Shown: positions 32,416 through 40,614 of the stretch, in pieces
Layout: each line of letters starts with the position of its first letter
How positions within the stretch are numbered: the stretch's first letter is position 1
DNA from: DATFTE01 sp963802575
GTDB taxonomy: Bacteria; Acidobacteriota; Terriglobia; Terriglobales; Acidobacteriaceae
DNA: 64,000 bases
Direction: 5' to 3'
Assembly (NCBI GenBank): GCA_963802575.1
Contig: CAWDJF010000007.1
Span: 186,001 to 250,000 of the forward strand
Made by a program: the position numbers and the translations under genes
The notes under the pieces: model-generated
What the model was told of the DNA's origin: nothing
Seen by the model: the letters and a program-made list of their open reading frames with translations, nothing else
The model's database searches: none

Positions 32416-33528
32416 CTACTTCTTCGCCGTCTTCTCTTTTTTCGCTTTGCTGGCGCCGTTGCCCTTTTTGTCGAGCCGCTCCAGCACCGAGGCGACGATC
32501 AACGGCAACCCGACGGTGGCATCGAGGAAGACCTCGCCAAATCTTCCTCCCTCGGCCGGAGGCACGAATTTGCCCCACGAGATGGCCTCGCTGTACGGAC
32601 TGCCCGACAATCCGCCCCAATAGACGGGCTCAGGACAGATGCGCACTCCGTAGTGATAGCGCTTGAGAGGAACGTTTTCGCCCAGCCGTCGATGACGTAA
32701 CTCGATGAACGGACCAAACTGCTGCGACCAGTTCCGCGGGACGCCTCCGCCGATGGTCAGAATCCCCAAGCGCTTTTGCCGCAGTAAAGTGGCTGCGAAG
32801 TGCTCGAGATCTTCGAATGGATCGAAGCGCAGCTTGTGCCGTCCCGTCGATTCACGTAGGCGATTGTTGAGGGCCACATCGAGTCCCAGCTCCGAGTCGG
32901 TGAACGCCGGAACGAACACTGGAACGCCCTTCTCGTAGGCCGACTTCAGAATGCCGCGCGATCCTTTGGCATGCTTGGCGAGATGCTCTCCGATCACGTG
33001 ATTCAGCTTGTAGGAGCAGACGATGTCGTTGTGGTCCCATCCCTCGAGGATCTGCGACATTACTTCTTCGACGTCGTCGAGATTCTGCTCCGGTTCCAGC
33101 GTGTCGTACACGCGGTTATAGCCCTGTTCGTATAACTCTTCGTCAGGAACCTCGGGGTTGTAGCGGAAGTGGGATTTGCCGGTGGCTTCGACCAGTCCAT
33201 GTGCCATGAGGGCGCCGGTCGAAACGATGGCATTGATGATGCCCCGGTCGATCAGCTCGGCAATGATCAAGCCCTGTTTGGCCACGGTCATCGCTCCGGC
33301 GAGCGTCATGACCTTGAAACAGTCCTGGTCGCGGGCCATGGCTTCGAGCACGTCGGCGGCTTCTCCGACCTGGCGTCCCGTGAAGGCGGTCTTCGACATC
33401 GCGCGCACGAGGTCGTCGACCGAGTGCACCTGATTCAGGTCCAGAGGCTCAAGCGGGATCAGACGATCTTCGATCGGATTATGCAGCTTGCGGTCGATGC
33501 CCGCGCCGTCATGATTGCTGTTCTTCAA
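32416..33528 (-). CDS. deoxyhypusine-synthase-family enzyme (putative homospermidine/aminobutyl transferase)
   Basis: 370 residues. The NAD-binding DHS fold spans about 40-350: KVMTLAGAMTVAKQGLIIAE, IVSTGALMAH, the GGGVPRNW loop (260-267), and SWGKF at 317-321, whose Lys320 matches the active-site lysine that carries the aminobutyl imine. Bacteria have no eIF5A, and bacterial DHS-like enzymes are generally linked to polyamines such as homospermidine; that is the likely role here, given the neighbouring putrescine pathway. The Lys-rich C-terminus (GASKAKKEKTAKK) is unstructured. It is on the strand opposite the other polyamine genes. Confidence 0.88.
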   Translation of the reverse strand: MKNSNHDGAGIDRKLHNPIEDRLIPLEPLDLNQVHSVDDLVRAMSKTAFTGRQVGEAADVLEAMARDQDCFKVMTLAGAMTVAKQGLIIAELIDRGIINAIVSTGALMAHGLVEATGKSHFRYNPEVPDEELYEQGYNRVYDTLEPEQNLDDVEEVMSQILEGWDHNDIVCSYKLNHVIGEHLAKHAKGSRGILKSAYEKGVPVFVPAFTDSELGLDVALNNRLRESTGRHKLRFDPFEDLEHFAATLLRQKRLGILTIGGGVPRNWSQQFGPFIELRHRRLGENVPLKRYHYGVRICPEPVYWGGLSGSPYSEAISWGKFVPPAEGGRFGEVFLDATVGLPLIVASVLERLDKKGNGASKAKKEKTAKK

Positions 33529-33766
33529 TTGCCACCTCCAGAAATTGCCGATGAATGTGAAGGATTACTTTACTAGAAGAACGCGCGTGGCGTCAGCCGA
33601 GGGATCGGTCGTTGGTCGTTCGTCGTTCGTCGTTGGTCGTTGGCTAAAAGCTCTCCACCACAAAGGGCACGAAACTTAGGTCCGGGGCTTTATGGTGCGG
33701 CCGCTTCGGGACTGGTTCAGTTCTCTGTTATCCTAAATCGCAAAATTCTCGCAGGAGCACGAAAAC
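33529..33766. repeat. GTCGTT-type minisatellite in the aguB leader
   Basis: 33606-33648 is a run of GGTCGTTGGTCGTTCGTCG-like 7-mers (GTCGTTN). Related runs occur at 35786-35822, 35942-35968, 36096-36123 and 36250-36277. The rest of the 238-bp gap carries the divergent start regions of the DHS-like gene and aguB. Confidence 0.75.
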
Positions 33767-34669
33767 TTGTCGTCGAAGAAATTCACCGTCGGCCTGGTGC
33801 AGATGTCGGCCACGCCCGACCCGGATAAAAATCTGCAACGCGCCATTGATAAGATTCACCACGCGCAGGCACGTGGGGCAGAGGTGGTATGCCTGCCGGA
33901 GCTTTTTCAAACGCAGTATTTCTGCCAGCGCGAAGATGCAGCGCTCTTCGATTTGGCGGAGCCTATTCCTGGAAGGACCACCGCGACTCTTGCGAATCTC
34001 GCCCGCCAGTTGCGCATCGTCATCATCGCATCGCTCTTCGAGAAACGTGCTCCGGGCGTTTATCACAATACCGCTGCGATCTTCGACAACGACGGATCGT
34101 TGCGCGGGATTTACCGCAAGATGCACATCCCCGACGACCCGCTCTACTACGAAAAATATTATTTCACTCCCGGAGACCTCGGCTTTCGCGCACTCGATAC
34201 CAGCGTCGGCAAACTGGGAACGTTGGTGTGCTGGGACCAGTGGTATCCGGAAGGCGCGCGGCTGACTGCTTTGCAAGGGACGCCGATCTTGTTTTATCCG
34301 ACGGCAATTGGCTGGCATCCGGCGGAAAAAGAAGAATGGGGAGCCGCTCAGCACGACGCATGGCGCACGATTCAGCGCTCTCACGCGATCGCCAACGGAG
34401 TCTACGTCGCGGTCGTCAATCGCGTGGGACACGAAAACGGAGACATACGCGGCAACGCCGCGCCCGGGCCCGGCCTCGATTTCTGGGGTGGTTCGTTTCT
34501 CTGTGATCCTTTTGGGCGAGTGATCGCCGAGGCTTCGCACGATAAAGAAGAAATCCTGATCGGTGATGTCGATTTTAAGGTGCTTGAAGATATCCGCCGC
34601 AACTGGCCATTCCTGCGCGACCGCCGCATCGACAGCTACGGATTGATTACCAACCGGCTGCTGGATTGA
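33767..34669 (+). CDS. aguB: N-carbamoylputrescine amidase
   Basis: 300 residues from TTG 33767; AGGAG at 33753-33757 supports it. A nitrilase-superfamily amidase with the Glu-Lys-Cys triad visible: Glu45 in CLPELFQTQYF, Lys118 in YRKMHIPDD, and Cys155 in LGTLVCWDQWYPEGAR. The text is that of the plant-type and bacterial AguB group (PLYYEKYYFTPGD). It hydrolyses N-carbamoylputrescine to putrescine, ammonia and CO2 in the cytoplasm. It is ten bases upstream of agmatine deiminase, so an operon, in reverse order to the reactions. Confidence 0.94.
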   Translation: MSSKKFTVGLVQMSATPDPDKNLQRAIDKIHHAQARGAEVVCLPELFQTQYFCQREDAALFDLAEPIPGRTTATLANLARQLRIVIIASLFEKRAPGVYHNTAAIFDNDGSLRGIYRKMHIPDDPLYYEKYYFTPGDLGFRALDTSVGKLGTLVCWDQWYPEGARLTALQGTPILFYPTAIGWHPAEKEEWGAAQHDAWRTIQRSHAIANGVYVAVVNRVGHENGDIRGNAAPGPGLDFWGGSFLCDPFGRVIAEASHDKEEILIGDVDFKVLEDIRRNWPFLRDRRIDSYGLITNRLLD

Positions 34670-34679
34670 CGCATCGCCG

Positions 34680-35792
34680 ATGACGCCCTCCGCAAAACCA
34701 AGCGTCCGCTTCCCTGCCGAGTGGGAACCTCACGCCGCCACCTGGCTCGCCTGGCCTCATTTCCGCGACGACTGGCCGGGAAAGTTCGAGCCGATCCCGT
34801 GGGTCTACGCGGAAATCATTCGCAACCTGGCGAGGCACGAACGAGTCGAGTTGATCGTCAACGACGCCGTCTCCGAAAAGCGTGCACGGAAGACTCTCGA
34901 CCTCGCGAACGCCTTGAGCGACAACGTCCGCTTCCATCGTTGGCCGACGAATCGAGTTTGGACCCGCGATTCGGGATGTACGTTTGTTCTGACTGAACCC
35001 GCAGGGGCTAAAGCCCAGAATTCTTTAGAAAGCTCGACGGCACGGCTGAAGCCGTGCCCTTCCCTCTCTGGCGTCCATTGGCGCTTCAACGCCTGGGCAA
35101 AGTATCCCAATTACCAGCACGATCAGAAAATCGGCGGCCTCATGGCAAAACAAGCCGGAGCTGCGGTGATTGAGCCTGCATTCGGCAAGGCGAGAGTCGT
35201 GCTCGAAGGCGGATCCATCGACACTAATGGCCTCGGCACGTTGCTCACTACCGAAGAATGTCTGCTCAGCAAAGTGCAGCAGCGCAATCCGAAGATGGCG
35301 CGCAAGGACTACGAAAAAGTTTTCGCCGATTATTTGGGCATCACAAATGTGATCTGGCTAGGCAACGGTGTCACGGGGGATGACACGCACGGACACGTGG
35401 ACGATATAACCCGCTTCGTCTCTCCGGACACAGTCGTTACGGTGGTTGAATCCGATCCGAAAGACCCGAACTATGAACCGCTGCGCGACAACATTCAGCG
35501 CCTGCGCGCTGCCACCGATCAGGATGGCAAGTCGCTCGCGATCGTCGAACTTCCCATGCCAAGCCCGGTGATCTTCGAAGGGCGACGGCTGCCTGCTAGC
35601 TACGGCAACTTTTATGTCGCGAATGGAATCGTTCTGGTTCCGGTGTTTAACGATCCTAACGATCGCGTTGCGCTCGATATTCTCGCTGATCTTTTTCCTG
35701 ACCGCGACGTCGTCGGGATTTATTCCGGGGATTTAATCTGGGGATTTGGTGCGATGCACTGCATGACGCAGCAGGAACCGGTCGTTCGTTAG
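34680..35792 (+). CDS. aguA: agmatine deiminase with an in-frame repeat insertion
   Basis: 370 residues of the peptidyl-arginine-deiminase-like family: FPAEWEPHAATWLAWPH (11-27), TRDSGC (95-100), GVHWRFNAWAKY (131-142), GDDTHGHVDDITRF, and catalytic Cys361 in AMHCMTQQE. It converts agmatine to N-carbamoylputrescine for AguB. Between TFVLTEP and SGVHWRF there are ~22 extra residues (about 108-129) coded by a family A palindromic repeat (34998-35066), kept in frame. Family members go almost directly from the RDSGP strand to GVHWRFN; RDSGP is RDSGC here. The insert lies in a loop between core strands, so activity may survive, but this is untested. Confidence 0.92.
   Translation: MTPSAKPSVRFPAEWEPHAATWLAWPHFRDDWPGKFEPIPWVYAEIIRNLARHERVELIVNDAVSEKRARKTLDLANALSDNVRFHRWPTNRVWTRDSGCTFVLTEPAGAKAQNSLESSTARLKPCPSLSGVHWRFNAWAKYPNYQHDQKIGGLMAKQAGAAVIEPAFGKARVVLEGGSIDTNGLGTLLTTEECLLSKVQQRNPKMARKDYEKVFADYLGITNVIWLGNGVTGDDTHGHVDDITRFVSPDTVVTVVESDPKDPNYEPLRDNIQRLRAATDQDGKSLAIVELPMPSPVIFEGRRLPASYGNFYVANGIVLVPVFNDPNDRVALDILADLFPDRDVVGIYSGDLIWGFGAMHCMTQQEPVVR
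34998..35066. repeat. family A palindromic repeat inside aguA
   Basis: CGCAGGGGCTAAAGCCCAGA to CGGCACGGCTGAAGCCGTGC then CCTTCCC: the same two-hairpin unit as at 31959-32020 and in the 35.8-36.4 kb array. It is 69 bp, a multiple of three, and has no stop in the aguA frame. Confidence 0.9.
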
Positions 35793-36400
35793 TCGTTGGT
35801 CGTTCGTCGTTGGTCGTTGGTCAAGAAGCGAGACGTTCGCGATCTCAATGCTTGCGGGAAAAGAGCAAACCTCAGCGGCTAAAGCCCCGATCTCACCGCT
35901 TCGTAACGGCACGGCTGAAGCCGTGCCCTTCCCAAACCAACCGGTCGTTGGTCGTTAGTCGTTGGTCAAAAACAAGACATCCGCGATCTCATCTCATAAA
36001 AGCTTACGGGAAAAGAGCGTACCTCAGCGGCTAAAGCCCGAATTTCACCTCATCGTAACGGCACGGCTGAAGCCGTGCCCTTCCCAAAACCAACCGGTCG
36101 TTGGTCGTTAGTCGTTGGTCGAAAAGCAAGACATCCGCGATCTCATCTCATAAAAGCTTACGGGAAAAGAGCGTACCTCAGCGGCTAAAGCCCGAATTTC
36201 ACCTCATCGTAACGGCACGGCTGAAGCCGTGCCCTTCCCAAAACCAACCGGTCGTTGGTCGTTAGTCGTTGGTCGAAAAGCAAGACATCCGCGATCTCAT
36301 CTCATAAAAGCTTACGGGAAAAGAGCGAACCTCAGGGGCTAAAGCCCGGATTTTATCGCATGGTAACGGCACGGCTGAAGCCGTGCCCTGATACGAATCT
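35793..36400. repeat. tandem array of ~154-bp units combining GTCGTT run and family A palindrome
   Basis: Each unit has a GTCGTT-type run, then AAGACATCCGCGATCTCATC, AAAAGCTTACGGGAAAAGAG, then the family A hairpins (CAGCGGCTAAAGCCC, ACGGCACGGCTGAAGCCGTG). The junction CCAACCGGTCGTTGG recurs at about 35938, 36091 and 36245 (153-154 bp). The first unit is the most diverged; the last ends in CCCTGATACGAATC. It lies immediately downstream of aguA, whose internal repeat is from the same family. No gene is supported. Confidence 0.92.
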
Positions 36401-36718
36401 CGATTTCTTACATAAGCCCTGCTCTGATGCGTCATCGTGGAAATGCCCTTCGACCGCAGTGGTGACGCTTGTTGTCGTGGGGTCCCTCCGCCATCGCTTC
36501 GCTCGGGGTCGGGATGACAGGGTGGAAAGTTGCGTGTCCCACCTTTGTCGCAAAAGGCGCGACAAAGATGGGGCACCCTTTTTCTTGCCGCTGCCGGCGG
36601 AAAGCAGATTCCTCCCTGCGGTCGGAATGACAATGCATTTTTAAGGTCGGGGTCCCTGCGCCCTCGCTTCGCTCGGGGTCGGGATGACCGGGTGGAGAGT
36701 TGCAGCGACTTCTACCTG
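36401..36718. repeat. 318-bp composite repeat region
   Basis: Contains a segment homologous to 30510-30606 (CGTCATCGTGGAAATGC through GGGATGACAGG), a GTCCCACCTTTGTCGC hairpin with GCGACAAAGATGGGGC (36534-36578), and a second GGGGTCCCTGCGCCCTCGCT copy (36650-36693). No gene is supported. Confidence 0.75.
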
Positions 36719-37279
36719 CTATTTCTTCAGCACAACTTTGCGGCCGCCAAAGAAGCCGCATTCTGGGGTGTCCGGCTGGACTGAGTCGCCGCCTTTGGGA
36801 TTCAACTGCTCCCAAGCTTGCCCGAGCGGTTCTCCCGCTGAAGTTTTTTCCAGCAAGTTTCCTAGAAAGAGCGGGAAATACGGTCCCAAGCGGCGAAGAG
36901 TTGTAATCAGATTGATTTTCTTGCCCCGCGTGTCGAATGCCTTGGCGTAATTCTCGGGCTTGTTATCGCAGGCAATCCAGAGAAGCTTCACATTGGCGGC
37001 GCAACAGGCGTCGAGCAGCTGCGCTCCACTGAGGCCGCCAGTGATCGAGCCGTCCGCAGCAACGTCTCCGTAAAAGTGCACGATGTCGTAAGCCTGCCCG
37101 AGCGCCTGCGTAAGAGCGGGCACTCCCGCGAACACACTGGCCGACGTTGCCGGATACAGCCGCTTGTACTGCTGGCTATCGGAATTCAAAAGTGACTGGA
37201 AGCGCGCCCCATCCAAGGTGCAGACCAGGATCTTGGTTCCGACCACTTCTTCTTTTTTGAAGGCGTCAAACAGGCCCAT
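36719..37279 (-). CDS. conserved hypothetical protein
   Basis: 186 residues starting MGLFDAFKKEEVVGTKILVC. It has an alpha/beta, Rossmann-like look (TKILVCTLDGARFQSLLNSD, AYDIVHFYGDVAADGSITGG, AQLLDACCAANVKLLWIACD) and may adopt a CHAT/toll-like or flavodoxin-type fold. No catalytic motif is clear. No signal peptide. It is 44 bp downstream of nuoI on the same strand and so possibly co-transcribed. Function unknown. Confidence 0.65.
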   Translation of the reverse strand: MGLFDAFKKEEVVGTKILVCTLDGARFQSLLNSDSQQYKRLYPATSASVFAGVPALTQALGQAYDIVHFYGDVAADGSITGGLSGAQLLDACCAANVKLLWIACDNKPENYAKAFDTRGKKINLITTLRRLGPYFPLFLGNLLEKTSAGEPLGQAWEQLNPKGGDSVQPDTPECGFFGGRKVVLKK

Positions 37280-37323
37280 GCGTCTTCACTCTCTCGATGA
37301 AAGGGATTTGTGCAGAAGAATAA

Positions 37324-37785
37324 TTACTTCCGGTACTGGGTGGGCTGCGGCCCCTTTTCCAGGGTTTCGCGATCCCAGATTGCGCCCTCGCGCGTGTAGT
37401 TGGCCAGTTCGAAATCCTGGGTCAACTCCAACGCATCGGTGGGACAGGCATCTTCACACAGCCCGCAGAACATGCACCGGCTCAGGTCGTAGGTGAAAGT
37501 CGTGAGTTCCTTGCGGCGGGTCCTCTCGTTGCGCTCGCTGGAAACCATGATCAGGTGCTCAGGGCAGGCCAGCGCGCACAGATCGCAGGCAATGCACATG
37601 GTCTCATTGGTATCGGGATTCACGTTGAGCCGGGGCGCGCCGCGATACCGCTCGGCCACCTGCGGACGCTGCAAGGGGTATTGCTCGGTGTAAATCTCCT
37701 TGGGGTCCTGATAAAGGAATGTAACTTTCAGACCCTGAAGAAGGTCAACGAAGAACACTTTGCGGAGCAGGCTCGTCATTCCCAT
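37324..37785 (-). CDS. nuoI: NADH-quinone oxidoreductase subunit I
   Basis: 153 residues. Two complete [4Fe-4S] ferredoxin motifs: CIACDLCALACP (Cys 64, 67, 70, 74) and CMFCGLCEDACP (Cys 104, 107, 110, 114). The N-terminal amphipathic region (LLRKVFFVDLLQGLKVTFLY) and PRLNVNPDTNETMC are typical of NuoI. It passes electrons from the peripheral arm toward the quinone site of complex I. No other nuo gene is adjacent, so the complex is encoded elsewhere or this is an extra copy. Confidence 0.93.
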   Translation of the reverse strand: MGMTSLLRKVFFVDLLQGLKVTFLYQDPKEIYTEQYPLQRPQVAERYRGAPRLNVNPDTNETMCIACDLCALACPEHLIMVSSERNERTRRKELTTFTYDLSRCMFCGLCEDACPTDALELTQDFELANYTREGAIWDRETLEKGPQPTQYRK

Positions 37786-37828
37786 GACGCGGTAAGCATA
37801 TCATTATCAGGAAAATACGTCAGCTTGC

Positions 37829-37879
37829 TGCGCGCCAGATCCCTCGCTTCGCTTCGGGATGACGTCGATTTTGTTTTGG
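37829..37879. repeat. family C half-element with TTTTGTTTTGG tail, copy 1
   Basis: GCTGCGCGCCAGATCCCTCG to GGGATGACGTCGATTTTG. An identical 51-bp copy lies at 38148-38199, either side of the small gene 37947-38102. Confidence 0.8.
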
Positions 37880-37946
37880 CTGAGGGTTGCCTCTTCCACG
37901 GAACTTCCGGGGGGACCATGCCGTATCTACCTGCAGGAGACAGGAT

Positions 37947-38102
37947 ATGAAGGCCTACATCGCGCAACTTCCGCCGCTTGGCTGGGTGGTTGTCATGCTA
38001 CCGGTTCTGGTGATTGGCCGCGCAATCATGACAGCTCTAGCGACATCTCTGGTACATGGCGCGATCCCCGCCACGGTCTGCAACTTCCTCCGATTGCTTT
38101 AG
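37947..38102 (+). CDS. 51-residue small membrane protein
   Basis: ATG 37947 preceded by GCAGGAGACAGG, a good ribosome site. The product begins MKAYIAQLPPLGWVVVMLPV, has one hydrophobic helix (WVVVMLPVLVIG), a second weakly hydrophobic stretch (IMTALATSLVHG), and a single Cys near the end (ATVCNFLRLL). It is bracketed by two identical 51-bp repeat copies. Family not recognised. The strong ribosome site and clean helix favour a real gene. The remainder of the 37786-38369 gap is repeats. Confidence 0.5.
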   Translation: MKAYIAQLPPLGWVVVMLPVLVIGRAIMTALATSLVHGAIPATVCNFLRLL

Positions 38103-38147
38103 CGTTGATGTGTGACTCAGCATCATCCCACAAAAAGGCTACGCTGG

Positions 38148-38362
38148 CTGCGCGCCAGATCCCTCGCTTCGCTTCGGGATGACGTCGATTTTGTTTTGGT
38201 TGAAGACTGGCAACGTAAATGTCGTCGGGCGAGATTTCGCGAATGCAGCCCCTAAAGGGGTTATTCAAAACCAACGTCATACGGTACCGCTGAAGCAGTA
38301 CCCTGATACAAAAACTGAGGGTACCCTGATACGAATCTACTAGGGTTGAAGCGGTACCCTGA
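38148..38362. repeat. family C half-element copy 2 plus family A variants
   Basis: 38148-38199 repeats 37829-37879. 38228-38313 and 38330-38362 hold variants of family A (CAGCCCCTAAAGGGG, GGTACCGCTGAAGCAGTACC, then CCCTGATACAAATC repeated three times). Confidence 0.75.
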
Positions 38363-38369
38363 TACAAAT

Positions 38370-39086
38370 CTACTGAGTGTCGGGAGCCGGGGGCTCGGTG
38401 GGCAATTTTGAATCTTCCCGCACCTGCTGCATGTGGGCCTGCATCGTTTCTCGTGCGCGCTCGGGGTTGTGCTGCTCCACCGCTTCCAGAATCCGTTTGT
38501 GATGAATCTGCCCGCGCTCCGGTCCGCCGGCGATGTAATAGGTTCTTAGCCTCTGTTCGCGCAGCAAGCCTACGATCGAGTCGATCAGTGACAGGATCAT
38601 TGGATTGCCTGCAGCTTCCGCCAGGGCGAGATGAAAATCCAGATCGCCTTCGATGAAGGCATCGGCATCGTGCCGGGCACGATCCATGAGATCAACGGCT
38701 TCGCGCAGTTGGCTGATGTGCGACTCTTCGGCGCGGATGGCGGCCAGCGCGGCGATTCCCGGCTCCAGAATTTCGCGCACCTCGGCGAGATGAGTGGAAC
38801 CATCTGGCTGCCCGATCTTGATCATCAAGTCGAGCGACTGCCGGATCACTTGCGACGTTCCGTTGGTGACAAAAGTTCCCCGGCCCGAATAAGCCTCGAC
38901 CAGACCCTTTTCGCAAAGGACGCGCACGGCCTCACGCACGGCGGTCCGGCTCACGCCAAACTGCTGGGCCAATTCGCGCTCGGCGGGAAGTTGATCTCCA
39001 GCCTTCAGCACCCCACGCGTAATCGATTCCTCAATTTGACGGACGATGTGCTCGTAGAGACGGGAAGTTTGCACTGCCTTGTACAA
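38370..39086 (-). CDS. FadR-subfamily GntR transcriptional regulator
   Basis: 238 residues. The winged HTH (about 8-75) reads LKAGDQLPAERELAQQFGVS, RTAVREAVRVLCEKGLVEAY and GRGTFV. The C-terminal FCD domain (about 95-225) is all-helical, with conserved REILEPGIAALAA, DLDFHLALAEAAGN and HKRILEAVEQHN; the Asp and His residues there usually bind a metal and an organic-acid effector. It probably represses a catabolic operon not obvious in this window. The 13-bp inverted repeat at 39153-39224 lies in its upstream region but is larger than a normal operator. Confidence 0.9.
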   Translation of the reverse strand: MYKAVQTSRLYEHIVRQIEESITRGVLKAGDQLPAERELAQQFGVSRTAVREAVRVLCEKGLVEAYSGRGTFVTNGTSQVIRQSLDLMIKIGQPDGSTHLAEVREILEPGIAALAAIRAEESHISQLREAVDLMDRARHDADAFIEGDLDFHLALAEAAGNPMILSLIDSIVGLLREQRLRTYYIAGGPERGQIHHKRILEAVEQHNPERARETMQAHMQQVREDSKLPTEPPAPDTQ

Positions 39087-39152
39087 AGAAGGGTCTCCGG
39101 TTGTTCGGCTCGCGTCGAAGAACCGAACCCGGTAACTATATCAAAAGGGGCG

Positions 39153-39224
39153 GACAGGTAGGGTCGTCGAACCGCGAAGTTGTCGAGTCCCTAGGCGGCT
39201 CTGCCACAAAGGACCCTACCTGTC
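39153..39224. repeat. inverted repeat GACAGGTAGGGTC ... GACCCTACCTGTC
   Basis: A perfect 13-bp inverted repeat with arms 39153-39165 and 39212-39224 and 46 bases between, in the gap between two minus-strand genes. The interior has its own partial symmetry (GTCGTCGAACC and TTGTCGAG). It could be a mini-element, a transcript-end structure for 39232-40254, or a control site for the GntR gene. Confidence 0.7.
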
Positions 39225-39231
39225 ATTCTTG

Positions 39232-40254
39232 CTAACTGGGCGACACCACCACTAAATGGAACGAGCCTGGAACCGCCTTCCCGCGTGGATGCGGATTGTC
39301 GGCGGTCGGCGCTGGCGGCGGTCCGAATTCCGCAGCTGGCAAGTAAATCTTGCGCGTCTTGGAGTCGAGCGCCATCGTGCGAGCGCTCTTTTCAGTTTTC
39401 ACGTCGTCCAATACCGTGTACTTGTCGGGGCTCTCCTGCTTGACCACCGTCAAAGTGCCCGCGCCATTGGAAGAAAAGACCAGTTTGTTGTCGCGGTCGT
39501 AAGCTGCCGCGTCGGGTCCATCTCCGATGGTAACCGTGGTCACGACTTTTCCGGCGCCGGCGTCTACCACCACCATTTTCTTCTCGTCGCAAACGGCGAA
39601 CAAACGGTTCGAGGCGATGTCCATTGCCAGGCCCGACGGTCCCTCGCAAGGCGCAATCGCCCAATGCGCAGTCACCTTCAAGGCTTGGGGATCGATTTTG
39701 ATGATCTCGTTCTTGTCTTCAATGTTGGCGTATACGTTTCCTTTCCCATCGCTAACCGGGAACTCCGGTTTTCCTCCCACCGGAATCGTGCCCAGCACTT
39801 TGCCGGTCGCCGCATCAATCACGGTAGCGTCGGCGCTCTTGCCGTTGAATGCGAAGACGCGCTTGGTCGCCGGATCGTAAAGAATTCCGTCCGGATTCGT
39901 CCCCGCCTTCACTTTCTGCACCACCGCGTGCGACTTCATGTCGAACACGACCACGTCGTTGTCGCCGCCGTCGCTTATGAATCCGCGGTTCAACTCTTGC
40001 GCCAGCGCGATGCCGTGAATGTGCATCATGCCGTCAATCTTGCCGGTGATTTTCTCGGAATCGAGGTCGATCAACTCGACCTGCGTCCCATGAGATACGT
40101 AAAGCACGCGGTTTTCCGCGTCGGCGACCAGGTAATCCCAACCCCAATCCCCGGGGATCGGAATCTTGCCGGTGACTTTGTATTGCTGCGCACTGAGCGG
40201 CAATCCAGCCGCAAGCAGAAGAATCGAGACGGCCAGAATCCGGAAACACCTCAT
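39232..40254 (-). CDS. secreted YVTN-type beta-propeller protein
   Basis: 340 residues with a signal peptide (RILAVSILLLAAGLPLSAQ). Repeated ~40-residue blades have YVTN-like text: RVLYVSHGTQVELIDLDS, GFISDGGDNDVVVFDMKS, RVFAFNGKSADATVIDAATG, RLFAVCDEKKMVVVDAGAG and LVFSSNGAGTLTVVKQ. Such propellers are exported in Acidobacteriota, with unknown ligands; a protein-protein scaffold is the usual guess. It is divergent from the di-haem gene at 40615 across a 360-bp regulatory gap. Confidence 0.88.
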   Translation of the reverse strand: MRCFRILAVSILLLAAGLPLSAQQYKVTGKIPIPGDWGWDYLVADAENRVLYVSHGTQVELIDLDSEKITGKIDGMMHIHGIALAQELNRGFISDGGDNDVVVFDMKSHAVVQKVKAGTNPDGILYDPATKRVFAFNGKSADATVIDAATGKVLGTIPVGGKPEFPVSDGKGNVYANIEDKNEIIKIDPQALKVTAHWAIAPCEGPSGLAMDIASNRLFAVCDEKKMVVVDAGAGKVVTTVTIGDGPDAAAYDRDNKLVFSSNGAGTLTVVKQESPDKYTVLDDVKTEKSARTMALDSKTRKIYLPAAEFGPPPAPTADNPHPRGKAVPGSFHLVVVSPS

Positions 40255-40614
40255 GAAAAATACCTCCTGACGGTGAAGAGCGAATTGATTCTACGCGTGC
40301 TACCTGAAGGGAGTCTTAATTCGCGAGATCGGCCACTCGACCCATCAACCAGGAATTCGTTCGGGCAACCCGGTCGGGCAGCGAAAACCTCTGAAGGCCG
40401 CCCTGGAAGGCACCGACCAGAGGTGCAAGTAATGAGAATAAAGTCTCTGCTGACAACACTATGCAATTGCTTGCATATTGACAAGCACCGATGCACACTC
40501 CACACTTCCAGTGCGCATACTGTGGGGGTAGTGTCGCTCGCGCCGGTGAGAGCTGCAACTTGACGCCGGTTCGGTTTTCAGCGGTCACTCAAGGAATTAC
40601 GAGAAGGAGTTTTC
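40255..40614. promoter_or_regulatory. 360-bp divergent intergenic region
   Basis: Lies between a minus-strand beta-propeller and the plus-strand di-haem gene. It contains an imperfect palindrome ATGCAATTGCTTGCAT (40459-40474), a TTGACAAG at about 40477, and an AAGGAG ribosome site at about 40602 for the di-haem start. There is no supported coding sequence, although open frames cross it. Promoters are inferred from the divergent layout only. Confidence 0.45.

Noticed and set aside
31337..35792. Calling the DHS-like gene a true deoxyhypusine synthase
   Set aside because: Bacteria lack eIF5A, so the literal reaction has no substrate protein; a polyamine role is more consistent with the neighbours.
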